Below, piece after piece: positions 16,842 through 26,188 of a stretch of 64,000 bases of DNA. The number at the start of each line of letters is the position of its first letter. Position 1 is the stretch's first letter. Where the stretch lies: positions 5,828,001 to 5,892,000 of the forward strand of contig NZ_CP045701.2 of the NCBI RefSeq assembly GCF_009601685.2, in the 5' to 3' direction. The position numbers and the translations under genes were made by a program. The DNA comes from Pseudomonas brassicacearum (GTDB lineage: Bacteria; Pseudomonadota; Gammaproteobacteria; Pseudomonadales; Pseudomonadaceae). The notes under the pieces were generated by a model. That model saw nothing but the letters and a program-made list of their open reading frames with translations, did no database searches and was not told the DNA's origin.

Positions 16842-17540
16842 TTACTCAGCCGATTTTTTCTTCAGGCGTTCCAGGATCGCATTGGCGCTGCCTTCGTTCG
16901 GCGTGATGCCGGCATCGCGCAGCTTGCGCTCCAGGTCGGAGCCGGTCGAAGCCTCGGCCAGTTCGTCCTGGGCTTGCAATTCAGCGGCCCGTTGCTGTTG
17001 CTTGGCCTGCAGGCGGTTGAGCGTACCGACGGCGGTTTCCAACTTGCCATTGGCGCCGCCGCTGGCGATCGAGGCACTGACCTGGGCCTTCTGCACGCTT
17101 TCACGGGCCTTGGCCATGTCCACTTGCTGACGCAGGCTTTTGATCCGGCTTTCGGCCTTGGTGATGTCTTTGCGCATGTTGTCCGCATAACCACCGAATT
17201 CGGTCGCGTGCTTTTGCTCGGCGTCCAGTTCGTTGGTCAGGGTCGAAATGGCTTCGGCCACTTCCAGCGCCAGGTCTTCGCGGTTGGCCTGGATCGCGGC
17301 CAGGGCCTTGGCTTCCAGGTCCTTGATCTTGGCCTTGTACTCGCCGACGCGATCAGTCGCCAACTTGTGCTTGGCCATGATGGTGACCAGTTCACGCTTG
17401 GCGTTGGCCAGCGCGCTGTCGGCATCGCGGATTTCCTGGTCAAGGATGCGCAGGGCCTGTTGGTCGACGATCGATTCGCCGACTTCGCTGGCACCGCCAC
17501 GCAGTGCGGTGAACAACTTGCTCCAGATGGACTGAGTCAT
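16842..17540 (-). CDS. PspA/IM30-family protein (YjfJ-like)
   Basis: 232 residues, the normal size for PspA/IM30. The N-terminus MTQSIWSKLFTALRGGASE can form the amphipathic membrane-binding helix. About residues 25-190 are long heptad-rich helices dense in E, K, A and Q (ALRILDQEIRDADSALANAK..., EYKAKIKDLEAKALAAIQ, QAKQQQRAAELQAQDELAE), which is the family's coiled coil. PspA-type proteins assemble on damaged inner membrane and block proton leakage. It is the second gene of the yjf-like operon, 22 bp after the YjfI-like gene. No pspF, pspB or pspC is present in the window, so it belongs to the YjfJ-type context rather than the classical psp system. Confidence 0.92.
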   Translation of the reverse strand: MTQSIWSKLFTALRGGASEVGESIVDQQALRILDQEIRDADSALANAKRELVTIMAKHKLATDRVGEYKAKIKDLEAKALAAIQANREDLALEVAEAISTLTNELDAEQKHATEFGGYADNMRKDITKAESRIKSLRQQVDMAKARESVQKAQVSASIASGGANGKLETAVGTLNRLQAKQQQRAAELQAQDELAEASTGSDLERKLRDAGITPNEGSANAILERLKKKSAE

Positions 17541-17562
17541 TGGATGGTTCCTATTCGGCGAA

Positions 17563-18252
17563 TTAAATGAAAAAGCGTTCGAAGGCTTCGCTGGCGCGCT
17601 GGACGTTGTCGACGAGGGTTTTGACCTCGGTGACGACGTTGGTCAGGCTGGAGTCGGAGCTCAACGCACCGAACATGTTGTAGACGACCTGTCCGTTGGG
17701 CATGGTCTCGATGCCGATGGACGACAGCGGGAACATTTCCCGGCTGCGCAACACGGCATCGTTGAAGGCCGCCACGTCGTTGATCGACTCGACGTCCACC
17801 AGGACGGTATCGACAATGATCTGGTCACCGACCACCGCGATGTAGATCGGCAAGCCACCGAAGTCGTTCATTTCCAGCTTGATGCTGGACTCGGAGCCTT
17901 GAACGAGGGAAAGGGTGATGTCGCTCGCGACCACTTCGTCCAGGGCCTGAAGGGCGCTGTAGAGGCGATCGATGTTCCAGTTGTTACCTGCGCTCATGTA
18001 TTCCTCCAACATGAATGAGCCAGCCAGAATCGGTTGGCGTAGCTTTTTCTCCATTTGCTTGAGCAGGCTTCGGTTTTCGGGAAGCACCCAAGTCTCGTGT
18101 TTCACATACCCGGCGGCACTCAGGCCCGCGCGCATCTGCTTCATGTAGAAGCTCGACGGTTTTTTCGCGGAGGGTTTGGCGCGCTCTCCCGTGCGGCTCG
18201 CTGAATCGGTCACAGACCCGTCAGGCGGATCTGATGGAGAGCTGGTTGACAT
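17563..18252 (-). CDS. YjfI-like (DUF2170) protein with N-terminal extension
   Basis: 229 residues, about 95 longer than E. coli YjfI. Residues about 90-229 match the DUF2170/YjfI style (NWNIDRLYSALQALDEVVASDITLSL..., FGGLPIYIAVVGDQIIVDTVLVDV, EMFPLSSIGIE). The N-terminal part has a low-complexity Ser/Pro/Lys lead (1-33) and then a segment (34-73: SSFYMKQMRAGLSAAGY, then HETWVLPENRSLLKQMEKK) resembling a short ribbon-helix-helix fold like that of MazE-type antitoxins. That reading is inference. First gene of the operon, behind the twin-palindrome promoter. If the segment binds DNA, this protein could regulate its own operon. Confidence 0.85.
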   Translation of the reverse strand: MSTSSPSDPPDGSVTDSASRTGERAKPSAKKPSSFYMKQMRAGLSAAGYVKHETWVLPENRSLLKQMEKKLRQPILAGSFMLEEYMSAGNNWNIDRLYSALQALDEVVASDITLSLVQGSESSIKLEMNDFGGLPIYIAVVGDQIIVDTVLVDVESINDVAAFNDAVLRSREMFPLSSIGIETMPNGQVVYNMFGALSSDSSLTNVVTEVKTLVDNVQRASEAFERFFI

Positions 18253-18275
18253 GGTACTGACCCCACTGTGAAAAA

Positions 18276-18333
18276 CTCACGCGTGAGAAACACTACAGGT
18301 AGTTTTCAAACCTCACAATAGCTCACGCGTGAG
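18276..18333 (-). promoter_or_regulatory. Promoter between twin 12-bp palindromes
   Basis: Two identical perfect palindromes, CTCACGCGTGAG, lie at 18276-18287 and 18322-18333, with centres 46 bp apart. Between them on the minus strand is a plausible sigma-70 promoter: TTGTGA at 18318-18313, a 17-bp spacer, and TAGTGT at 18295-18290. The start point would fall near 18283, inside the proximal palindrome and about 30 nt before the YjfI-like start. The distal palindrome abuts the -35 side. The geometry suits a repressor bridging both sites. The binding protein is unknown. Confidence 0.7.
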
Positions 18334-18376
18334 TTTTTTTGTCACAAATACCCCCACAGAACACACGCCCGAACCC

Positions 18377-18488
18377 GTAGGAGCTGCCGAGCGCAACGAG
18401 GCTGCGATCTTTCCCCAGACACTTGAATCTCAAGCGAAAGATCAAAAGATCAAAAGATCAAAAGATCGCAGCCTTCGGCAGCTCCTAC
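18377..18488. repeat. GTAGGAGCTG-family palindrome
   Basis: GTAGGAGCTGCCGAGCGCAACGAGG ... three GATCAAAA units ... GATCGCAGCCTTCGGCAGCTCCTAC. It lies between the mag operon's 3' end (18515) and the divergent-side promoter of the yjf-like operon. It is nearly the same sequence as the 16680 copy inside that operon. Confidence 0.88.
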
Positions 18489-18514
18489 ACAAGTCCAGCA
18501 GGAACAAGGATTGC

Positions 18515-19339
18515 CTACGGATAGCTGAAGCTTTTGACCAACGTAAGCTCGCCCACCGCCCGCATCGGCACGACGAAGGTTTCCATCTTCTCGTTCGGGG
18601 TACCTTCTTCGGTGATCACGGTGACCTGTGCGGTGGTCAGGGCTTGTTGCGCTTGTTCTCCACCGTCCTCGCTGTCTTCCTGATAGCGATAACCGCCGCC
18701 GTAGTAGTTCACATACACCAGGTACTGGCCTTTGATCGGCGCGGGCATGGCGAAGATTTCCGGGCCGTAGCCGGTGGTGACGTCGACGTCGAGGGCGCCG
18801 CCGTTGGCGACGGCGCGGTCGCCGTACCAGATGTGGCCGCCGTCCGGGGTGACGAGGTGCAGGTCCAGGTCGGTGCCGTCGCTGTCCCAGGTCAACAGTA
18901 CCCGCAGCTTGGCCGGTGTGGCGCCGCCGCTGGTGTTGAGAAATTGCGTGCGGTGGCGCTGCTGCCCATCGGCGCTGCGCACTTCAACGCTGTTGCTGCC
19001 GTTGGGGAACGAGAACGGCCGATCGAAGCGGCCTTCCCCATCGAGCTTGAGCGGCAGGCTGACGCCGTTGACGATCAACTGGCCGGGCGCGTTGCTGTCC
19101 TTGGGCGTGCCTTTGATCTGGCCGCTGATGCGAGCGGTGTCGGCCTGGCCCGGAGGCGTGTTGACCGACGAGGCCGGGTAGTTGACGGTCTGGCTGAAAC
19201 GTTCGCCCTCACCGCCCGGCGCACCGCTGCGCCAGCCGCCGACCGGTGTGTCGAGCTTGATAGAGTCAGCGGCCATCGCCGGTGGCAACGCGGTCAAGGC
19301 GCAGAGCAACAGCAAGACCTGTGGATAACGGAGTGTCAT
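18515..19339 (-). CDS. magF: DUF2135 secreted protein, MagF/YfaP-like
   Basis: 274 residues with a signal peptide (MTLRYPQVLLLLCALTALPPAMAADS; cleavage after AMA). The mature part is beta-rich: PVGGWRSGAP, RPFSFPNGSNSVEVRSADG, then the DUF2135 core LLTWDSDGTDLDLHLVTPDG, HIWYGDRAV, and GQYLVYVNYYGGGYRYQ, ending VVPMRAVGELTLVKSFSYP. Last gene of the six-gene mag operon, 3 bp after magE. It is a clear paralogue of the first gene of the same operon (27913-28701). Known: P. aeruginosa magABCDEF encodes an alpha-2-macroglobulin system. Probable periplasmic partner of MagD (inference). Confidence 0.85.
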   Translation of the reverse strand: MTLRYPQVLLLLCALTALPPAMAADSIKLDTPVGGWRSGAPGGEGERFSQTVNYPASSVNTPPGQADTARISGQIKGTPKDSNAPGQLIVNGVSLPLKLDGEGRFDRPFSFPNGSNSVEVRSADGQQRHRTQFLNTSGGATPAKLRVLLTWDSDGTDLDLHLVTPDGGHIWYGDRAVANGGALDVDVTTGYGPEIFAMPAPIKGQYLVYVNYYGGGYRYQEDSEDGGEQAQQALTTAQVTVITEEGTPNEKMETFVVPMRAVGELTLVKSFSYP

Positions 19340-19342
19340 GGT

Positions 19343-20962
19343 CTATTCCAGCAAGAGGTGACGGGCGAGCCCTTCGATATAGGTTTCGTCCTGGCCGTTG
19401 GGATGAGCTTCGAAGGCCAGGTGCAGATATTCATGCGTCAGGTCGAGACGATCCTGCAGCGACAGCACGCCGCGCACGTAGATGCGCTGGCGCTCGCGGT
19501 CGACATAAGGCCGGCCAAAGGCGACGCGGCAGACGGCGAAAGCGCTGATTTCGTTGTAGCCCACTTCACTTTCCAGCCGCTCACGCCAGCCCCGGCGCTG
19601 CTTCAGCAGCCAGTCCTGGGCGGCCGGCAGCGCTTCGCAGGATGCCACCGGGTTGTCCCAGCGGCTGAGGCTGGCACGCGGGTAGGCATGCAGCAGGATG
19701 GCGTCGTAGCGTTGACCGGCGTTGGCTTGCTCCACCGCATGTGCCCAGGACAGTTTGTCCGGGCCGGGCTGGTCGGAGTGATAGGTGACATCGGTGCCGG
19801 CCAGGACCAGGTCGCTGGTCCAGGCGGCGATGGCGCGGGTTTCGGGCACCGCCGGGCGTGGCGCGACACGCTGGCGATGGCTGCTGTCGTCGATGCTCAG
19901 GCAATCACCATTGCGCTGGGCGTTTTGCAGCAGGTAGGTGCGGGCCGCCACGGCCAAGGCCTTGGCGGCTTCAACTGGCTCGGCCTTGGCTTCGCGTTGC
20001 AAGACCCGGGCGACGTACTCTTCCCGGTCCAGGCGCGCCACCAGCTTGCCAGGCATGAGGAACAGCTCGCCGTCGCTGTGGATATCCAGCTGGTTACCGT
20101 TGGTGAACTCGACGCGATAGTCGCCGCGCAACTGGCCTGGGGTAGCCGGCCGGTCGCCCGCCATTACCCGTTGCCAGGGATAACGGGCGAACAGGCCGAC
20201 TTCCACGCAACGCCCGGTTTCCGCCGGCCAGCGTGACGGCAATGCTGCAGCCAACCCTTGGCCGTAGACCTTCAAGACCTGCTGGCTGGTGCCACGGCCA
20301 CCGGCCCATACCGGGGTGCCATCGGCCAGCCAACCGGCGAAACCGCCCTGTCGCGATGAAGGCCCCTGGTCACCCAGCCAGCTCCAGGTCTTGACCCGCA
20401 GGCGACTGCCCAACTCGCCGACCAATCGCCCATCCGCCGCATTGAGCACTACATCCAGCAACACCCTACGAGCCTGGTCCTGGGCCGGCAACGTGACCAG
20501 GGCTTTGAGCAACTGCGCGACGGGCACTTGCGTCTGGGGTTGCAAGGTCGATAGGTCCAACAACCAGGCCGGCGCCTGACGGGCCTGCCAGTAATCGCGC
20601 CAGGTCGAGGCCGAGAGCCCGAGCCGCTGCGGCTCGAAATACAGGCCGCAGGACTTCACCAGCGCCTGGTCGCGACCGATGCTGCGCCCGGCGTTGCAGC
20701 AATAGACTTCTTCCTTGGACTCGCCGCGGCACTCATAGACCGGCTCGCGAGCGTCGGTGTCCACTAGCCAGGCGTAGACAAACAGCTTCCACAGGCTGCC
20801 CAGTGGCGCCTGCAAAGCGTCAGGCAATGGTTGGCGATCCAGCACCTGGGTCTGGCTCACTTGCAGCAATTGACCGTCGAAGGCCAGGCGCAACGGCTCG
20901 TCCTGCGCTGTTGCCAGCGCAGGAATCAAGCACAACAGCCACCCAACCAACGGCCAACGCAT
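19343..20962 (-). CDS. magE: DUF2300 protein, MagE/YfaQ-like
   Basis: 539 residues from MRWPLVGWLL with signal peptide (IPALATAQ). The start follows the magD stop by one base (TGATATG). Three enzyme-like motifs occur. PLGSLWKLFVYAW (S56-L-W-K59) has the SxxK form of penicillin-binding proteins. EEYVARVLQREAKAEPVEAA with LAVAARTYLL (about 312-345) resembles SpoIID/LytB amidase enhancers. THEYLHLAF (H510-E-x-x-H514) with a downstream acidic IEGLARH has a zinc-protease form. DUF2300 is found with bacterial alpha-2-macroglobulin. The motif readings are inference. A periplasmic peptidoglycan-linked role fits all three. Confidence 0.82.
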   Translation of the reverse strand: MRWPLVGWLLCLIPALATAQDEPLRLAFDGQLLQVSQTQVLDRQPLPDALQAPLGSLWKLFVYAWLVDTDAREPVYECRGESKEEVYCCNAGRSIGRDQALVKSCGLYFEPQRLGLSASTWRDYWQARQAPAWLLDLSTLQPQTQVPVAQLLKALVTLPAQDQARRVLLDVVLNAADGRLVGELGSRLRVKTWSWLGDQGPSSRQGGFAGWLADGTPVWAGGRGTSQQVLKVYGQGLAAALPSRWPAETGRCVEVGLFARYPWQRVMAGDRPATPGQLRGDYRVEFTNGNQLDIHSDGELFLMPGKLVARLDREEYVARVLQREAKAEPVEAAKALAVAARTYLLQNAQRNGDCLSIDDSSHRQRVAPRPAVPETRAIAAWTSDLVLAGTDVTYHSDQPGPDKLSWAHAVEQANAGQRYDAILLHAYPRASLSRWDNPVASCEALPAAQDWLLKQRRGWRERLESEVGYNEISAFAVCRVAFGRPYVDRERQRIYVRGVLSLQDRLDLTHEYLHLAFEAHPNGQDETYIEGLARHLLLE

Positions 20963-20963
20963 A

Positions 20964-23900
20964 TCAGTTGACCGTGACCTGACCGAGCGCCGGTTTCTGT
21001 TCCCGCGCCTGATGTTGCGGCGCGTAGACCTGGGTGAAGCGCACTGGCGGCAAGGTGAACTGGCCTTTCTGTGAGAAGCGCACCAAGTGCCGCAGGCGCA
21101 GCTCGCCACTGAGGGCGTCCACCGGTACTGCGTAGGCCATCTGGCCCGGCTCGAAGCGCGCTTTTTCCAACGACGTCGGCTCGCTGCCGGCCTTGCCCAG
21201 CAACTGGATGCCCCAGGTGGTGCGCTCCACATCGGCGCCCGGCGGCAGCGGCACTTCGAGCATGCCGTAGCGCAGCGGCGTCGGGGCCTTGCTGTTGATG
21301 ATCACTTCGTCCAGGTAAAGGCTGTCGCTGGACAACGGTTTGTTGCCCACCGCTTCGAGCTTGAAGGTGAAGGCCTCGTCGCCCGGCACCAGGCGCGACA
21401 GGCGACGGGTGATGGACACGGCCATCGGTGCTACCGGCGCTTGCTGGCTCTGGAAGCTCAGTGCCGCTTGCAAAGGACGCTCCTGGGCGCCGGTCAGGGT
21501 CAGCATCGTTGGAAGCTGCGCGCCCTGCCACTGCCAGTAGGTTTCACCGGTCGCGCCCTGCCTGGCTGCCCAGCCTTCGCCCGGCGCCAAGGCCACGGCC
21601 GGCGCCGCCTGCTCGATGCTGCCCTGCAACCAGGTCAGGGCCAGGGCCCGTTCCAGGGTGGACTGTTGCGGCAGCACGCGCTCGAGCAAGGCGCTGGCGC
21701 GGGCCTGATCGAAGCTCTGCAACGACAACACCAAGGCCTCGACGAACGGCTGAGAGCTGAGTTCCAGTTGCTGTTGCGCCGCATCGGCTTGACGGCTGAA
21801 GGCCGCCGGCAGCGGCACCTTGGCCTGTTTCGCCAGGAACGCGGTCAGGACACGGGCGCTGGCCAGGCCAAGGGCAGAGTCCGGCGCGTACATGACCAGG
21901 CTGTCTTCGCCGCTGTCCAGCACGCTCTCGGCAGTGTCCTCACTGGCCTTGGACAGGTCGTCCATCAGGCCGCTGAGCAAGGTGTTCACCGGCAGTTGCA
22001 TCTGCTTGGCGAACGACAGGATCAGCGCACGCTGCAGCAGCGGCGTATCACCGGCCTGCTTGGCGTAGACCTCCAGCACCCGCTGCCAGTGCTCCGGCGG
22101 CAGGCTCAGGTCCAGGGCCTTGCTGGCGTGCCAGTCGGCGTAATAGGCATAGGCGGTGAGGAAGGCATCCGGCTCACCGTCCTGACCCCACCAAGTGAAG
22201 CTCGCCGACGGTCCGGCCATCTGCACCAGGCGCAAGCGGCTGTTTTGCATGATCAGCCGCAAGCGGTCGCGAATCTGCGGGTTCGACGCCAGGGTCGGAT
22301 AGGCAATGCTCAACGGCAACAGACGGCTGGCGGTCTGCTCGACGCCGCCGTACGGGTAGCTCAACAGGTCATCCAGGGCGGAACGGAACAACGCTTGCGG
22401 GCTGTCATCCAGGCGCAGGCGAATATCGCTGGCGTCGGCCGGCAGGGTCAGCGGAGTGTCGCCGCTTGTCACATCAAGGCGCTGGCTCTGGGTGACTTGC
22501 CAGCCGTTGCCGCTGGCGTTCAAGCGCATGGCCAGGGCGTCCTGGGTTTCGCCATTGACCTGCAACTGGACGTTCAAGTCACCGCTGCTCAGGTCCATGG
22601 TCGGCAGCGGCACGTAGTTGATGCCGTTTTTCAGGTCCGCCACCACGCGCTGTTCAGCACCGGCGTAACGGATCAGCAGCTCGGCCTTCAGTGGTTTTTC
22701 CGATTGGCTGAACGCGAACAGGCCCAGTTGCGGCTTGTCGCCCATGCGGAAACGGGTCGGCCCGCTCCACTTCAGGTACAGCGGCTTTTGCGAGGCGATG
22801 AACTGCTTTTTCTGCCCCACCTGGCCATCGTCCGCAATCGCCTTGGCCGTGATGCGCCAGCGAGTCAGGGAATCCGGCATCTTGAAGGTGAAACGGGCCT
22901 TGCCGTTGGCGTCGGTGACCAGCTCCGGTTGCCAGGCAGCGGTGTCGACGTCTTCACGACGCGGCCGTTCCAGCACCTTGACCCCGCGTTCGCTGCGGTT
23001 GGCCTTGCCCGGCGCGCCGGGGCTGCCTGGCAGCGCCACGTCGTAGCTGATGAACGACAGGCTGGCACTGGTGCGCACGTTGTTGCGACGCGGGTGATAG
23101 AAGAACTGGTCGATGGTCGGCGCCACTTCCGGTTGCAGGGCGTAGATCATCTCATCCACCACACTGACGCTCAGGTGCGCCGGGATTGCCTTGCCGGCGA
23201 ACTGGGTGCTCAGGTCCACGGTCACCGTGTCGCCCGGGCGGTAGGTGGCTTTGTCGGTGACGACGGCAACGTCGATCTGCGGCGTGACCACCTTGATACC
23301 GGCGTTCTGGAAGCTGTACTGGCCGCCCTTGGTGTACAGCACCGAGAAGGTCAGGTTTGGCGCGAAGTTATCCTTCACGACAATGCGCGCGCGGTATTGC
23401 GTGTCGCTGAGTTTTTCCATCTTCAGCCAGTCGCCGCCCTTGGACAGCAGCGCCGTGGCCTCGACCTTGTCCCGCTCAAGCGACAGCAGCGCATCGCTGA
23501 CCGGTTCCGGGAAGGTGATCAGCGCCAGTGCTTCGTCACCGGTCTTGTATTCGGGCTTGTCGAAGACGATCTCGACAGTGCCCGGCACGGCCTTGATGCC
23601 TTCACCGGTCACTGCATGGGCGGCAGCGCCGATGACTCGGCCGTGGTCGTCCTTGAGCGTCAGGTTGTAAGTGCCCGGGCGCTCGAAGGTCAGGCTGAAG
23701 CCCTTGTCCTTGGCCGCCAGCTTGCCTTCGCCGGTGCTCTGGTCTTCCAGACGCACCCAGGCGTAGCTGCCTGGCGTCACGGCTTTGGCTTGTTCGTTGC
23801 CGCCTTCGTTGGCATAGCTGAACGACACCTTCTGGCCGACGGCGCTGAAACGCTGGGGAGCGCTCAGGCGGAAATTCGCCGCGCCACGGTCGATGAGGAT

Positions 23901-25532
23901 TTCCTTGGTGGTCTTGACCCGATACGCCGCGCCATCGCTGGCGAACACGGTGAGCGTGTAGCGGCTCGGCTTGTCGGCGGCCGGCAGGTCGAGGGTCGCA
24001 TTGCCCTTGGCATCGGTGGTCACTTCGCTGCTGGTCAGCTCGACCGGGAATTGCCCCAGGTATTGCAGTTCGTTATCGACCATCGACAGTTGCTGGGCGC
24101 GCAGGCTCAGGCTGACCTTGGCGTTGGCCACCGGCTTGCCGTCCGGGTACAGCAGCACGAGGCTGCCCTTGACCGGCTCGCCGGTGCGGTAGTCCTGCTT
24201 GGCCAGGTTCAGGGCGATCTCGAAGTGCGGCTTGATGTATTCGGCCACGCGAAAGGCGCTGCTGTAGAGCTGGTCCTTGTAGCGCAAGCGCAGTTCATAG
24301 CCGCCGGCCACGGCGTTTTCCGGCAGTTGGAAACGGCCTTGGGTACCGGCCTTGGAGTCCAGCTTCAGGGCCAGGGTCTGCAGCGCGGTGCCGGTGGCGT
24401 CCAGCACGCTGACACTGACGTCGGCGGCGGTCGGTTGCACCGACTCACGGGCATTCTTGAACTCACGACCGACGATTTTCAGCGACACCCAATCCCCCGG
24501 CCGATACAGCGGCCGGTCGGTGAAGGCATAGAGCTTGGTGTCGTAGATTTCGCTGTCGTAGTAGAAGTTTTCCGAGACGAATACCCCGCCCTCCTCGTCT
24601 TCACCGATGACGAACGAACGCTCCGGGCTGACGTGCTTGAGGCGCAGCAGGCCGTCTTCATCGGTGGCACCGCTGCTCATCACGCCCAAACCGTCGGTCC
24701 ACAGCACGTTGACCTTGGGCACCGAACGCCCTTCATGCTTGCGGGCGGCCCAGACCAGCAATTCATCGCCGGCAATCTTGCTCACCGCCACGGTGTTGGA
24801 GACGAAGACCATGGTGGTTGCGCGGTATTTGCCGATCAACGCTTCCACCAGGTACAGGCCTGGCTTCAACTGGCCCAGAGGGACATAGACGTTGCCTGGG
24901 GCGACGCTGACGAACTGACTGGACGAACCGGCCAGGTTGACGCCCGCGGGCGGCTGGATCGGCTTGGCCTGCCACAGCGGATAGCGGAACTGACTGACCA
25001 CCGGCAAGCCGGGGATCAAGGCGAATTGCGCTGGAGCGTCGTACGGTGTCGGCGCGACCAGGGCGTTGCCAATCTTCAGTTCCGGCACTGCTTCGGTGAC
25101 TTGCTGGCGGGACTCGTAGGAGAACGCCCGCTGCATCACTCGACGAGACTTGCGGTACCAGTTGTCCCACAGGTACGCGAGGGTGTTCGACAGGCCTTCG
25201 CCCTTGAACTGGCCGTCGCTGACCACGCGATGCAGGTTCTTCTGGCGCTTGAGGAAATCCAGCGGCTTGTCGATGCGATAGACACGGATATCGGCGCCGC
25301 CGTAGGGCTCCATGCGGAACCTACGGTAATCGCGGCCGGGCGCTTCGAGGCGGACCATGGCCTGCTCGTCGCTGGCAAAGCTGCTGTCGGCCAGCAGGAA
25401 GAAACTTTCACCGGACACCGGCGTGTAGCCGCTGGGCTCCACCGTGTCTTCGGCGTTCACGACAGGTGCCAGCAACAAGGCAAACAGCAGGGGCAATTTT
25501 GAACACAAGCGCAGCATGCGGGCACCGGTCAT
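20964..25532 (-). CDS. magD: Bacterial alpha-2-macroglobulin without thioester, MagD/YfaS-like
   Basis: 1522 residues from [12 protein letters not shown], whose ATG overlaps the magC stop (ATGA). Signal peptide to about residue 27 (VVNAED). Macroglobulin beta-sandwich domains follow ([34 protein letters not shown], the A2M core W-x-P-E-L-type [19 protein letters not shown]). The helical thioester domain is around 1040-1350. At the place of the CxEQ thioester is [12 protein letters not shown], with Val (about 1064) instead of Cys, as known for MagD and E. coli YfaS. Known: these periplasmic proteins trap or bind proteases and associate with the peptidoglycan machinery. Without the thioester, covalent capture is not expected. 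Confidence 0.93.
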   Translation of the reverse strand: MTGARMLRLCSKLPLLFALLLAPVVNAEDTVEPSGYTPVSGESFFLLADSSFASDEQAMVRLEAPGRDYRRFRMEPYGGADIRVYRIDKPLDFLKRQKNLHRVVSDGQFKGEGLSNTLAYLWDNWYRKSRRVMQRAFSYESRQQVTEAVPELKIGNALVAPTPYDAPAQFALIPGLPVVSQFRYPLWQAKPIQPPAGVNLAGSSSQFVSVAPGNVYVPLGQLKPGLYLVEALIGKYRATTMVFVSNTVAVSKIAGDELLVWAARKHEGRSVPKVNVLWTDGLGVMSSGATDEDGLLRLKHVSPERSFVIGEDEEGGVFVSENFYYDSEIYDTKLYAFTDRPLYRPGDWVSLKIVGREFKNARESVQPTAADVSVSVLDATGTALQTLALKLDSKAGTQGRFQLPENAVAGGYELRLRYKDQLYSSAFRVAEYIKPHFEIALNLAKQDYRTGEPVKGSLVLLYPDGKPVANAKVSLSLRAQQLSMVDNELQYLGQFPVELTSSEVTTDAKGNATLDLPAADKPSRYTLTVFASDGAAYRVKTTKEILIDRGAANFRLSAPQRFSAVGQKVSFSYANEGGNEQAKAVTPGSYAWVRLEDQSTGEGKLAAKDKGFSLTFERPGTYNLTLKDDHGRVIGAAAHAVTGEGIKAVPGTVEIVFDKPEYKTGDEALALITFPEPVSDALLSLERDKVEATALLSKGGDWLKMEKLSDTQYRARIVVKDNFAPNLTFSVLYTKGGQYSFQNAGIKVVTPQIDVAVVTDKATYRPGDTVTVDLSTQFAGKAIPAHLSVSVVDEMIYALQPEVAPTIDQFFYHPRRNNVRTSASLSFISYDVALPGSPGAPGKANRSERGVKVLERPRREDVDTAAWQPELVTDANGKARFTFKMPDSLTRWRITAKAIADDGQVGQKKQFIASQKPLYLKWSGPTRFRMGDKPQLGLFAFSQSEKPLKAELLIRYAGAEQRVVADLKNGINYVPLPTMDLSSGDLNVQLQVNGETQDALAMRLNASGNGWQVTQSQRLDVTSGDTPLTLPADASDIRLRLDDSPQALFRSALDDLLSYPYGGVEQTASRLLPLSIAYPTLASNPQIRDRLRLIMQNSRLRLVQMAGPSASFTWWGQDGEPDAFLTAYAYYADWHASKALDLSLPPEHWQRVLEVYAKQAGDTPLLQRALILSFAKQMQLPVNTLLSGLMDDLSKASEDTAESVLDSGEDSLVMYAPDSALGLASARVLTAFLAKQAKVPLPAAFSRQADAAQQQLELSSQPFVEALVLSLQSFDQARASALLERVLPQQSTLERALALTWLQGSIEQAAPAVALAPGEGWAARQGATGETYWQWQGAQLPTMLTLTGAQERPLQAALSFQSQQAPVAPMAVSITRRLSRLVPGDEAFTFKLEAVGNKPLSSDSLYLDEVIINSKAPTPLRYGMLEVPLPPGADVERTTWGIQLLGKAGSEPTSLEKARFEPGQMAYAVPVDALSGELRLRHLVRFSQKGQFTLPPVRFTQVYAPQHQAREQKPALGQVTVN

Positions 25533-26188
25533 TGGGAGAGAAAGTTGAGTCGATAGACGCCGATGAAGTTGGGGTTGGCTGCGTCGGGTATCCATCGGGT
25601 GTCCTTCCAGTTCATGAGTTGTTGCAGGCTTGCGGAACGCATGCCGTTGTCGGTAGGGGTTGTGGTGCCGGTGTGATAGGCGATGTAGCGGCCCATCCAG
25701 ATCATCAGGTGCTGGTCATCGCCCTGGTCGAAGAACATCAGGTCGCCGGGACGGGCCTGGGCCACATCGCGGCCCACCAGGTGACTGTTGAACTGGATCA
25801 ACTTGATCGCGTTGACATAGGGCCCGACCTTGCCGCCGCCTTGCTGCCATTGCTGGGCGAGGCGCCGTTGCGCTTGGCTGAGCGGCAGTTCCGGCGGCAG
25901 GTAGCGATTGGACAGGCCATTGCTGCGCAGCCATTTTTCATCGTGGACCTTCAGCGCTTCGTTGGCGGCAAAGCGCACCAGCCCGGCGCAGTCCTGCTGA
26001 TACCAGCGCGGGCTCGGGCCTTTGGTCAGTTGCTCCTGGGCAATGCGCACGAACCAGGCGCGAAAGACCTGGGATTGCTGCACGTCCAGCGCCGGCGCTT
26101 CGACGGCAAGCGCGGGCCCGCCGAGCAGCAAGGCCAGCAGCAGCGCCAGCGCGGTGTTGCGAACCCGTACTGTCACAGCGCTTTCCAT
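25529..26188 (-). CDS. magC: DUF1175 NlpC/P60-like protein, MagC/YfaT-like
   Basis: 219 residues from [12 protein letters not shown], overlapping the magB end by 16 bp. Signal peptide with [18 protein letters not shown]. The body has papain-fold hallmarks of the NlpC/P60 superfamily: a nucleophile region [11 protein letters not shown], then [22 protein letters not shown], where His after the Gly/Asp-rich loop would be catalytic. DUF1175 is placed in or near that superfamily. Likely a periplasmic cysteine peptidase or amidase acting on peptidoglycan peptides. Its stop overlaps the magD start, so their amounts are probably coupled. Confidence 0.85.
   Translation of the reverse strand: MESAVTVRVRNTALALLLALLLGGPALAVEAPALDVQQSQVFRAWFVRIAQEQLTKGPSPRWYQQDCAGLVRFAANEALKVHDEKWLRSNGLSNRYLPPELPLSQAQRRLAQQWQQGGGKVGPYVNAIKLIQFNSHLVGRDVAQARPGDLMFFDQGDDQHLMIWMGRYIAYHTGTTTPTDNGMRSASLQQLMNWKDTRWIPDAANPNFIGVYRLNFLSQ

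Noticed and set aside
18253..18345. Sigma-54 promoter expected for a PspA operon
   Set aside because: No GG-N10-GC element at -24/-12 was found; a sigma-70-like pair between the palindromes fits better. No pspF is adjacent.
16432..18488. CRISPR-like array from repeated GATCAAAA and 11-bp units
   Set aside because: Units are too short, adjacent without spacers, and belong to a palindromic repeat family found at several loci; no cas genes are present.
21087..25502. A very long open reading frame on the plus strand opposite the alpha-2-macroglobulin gene
   Set aside because: High-GC Pseudomonas codon use leaves antisense frames open. Its translation is low-complexity (Gln/Arg/Gly/Val-rich) with no family motif, while the minus frame encodes a complete recognised protein. 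The same applies to long plus-strand frames over rhs and the frame opposite lhr.
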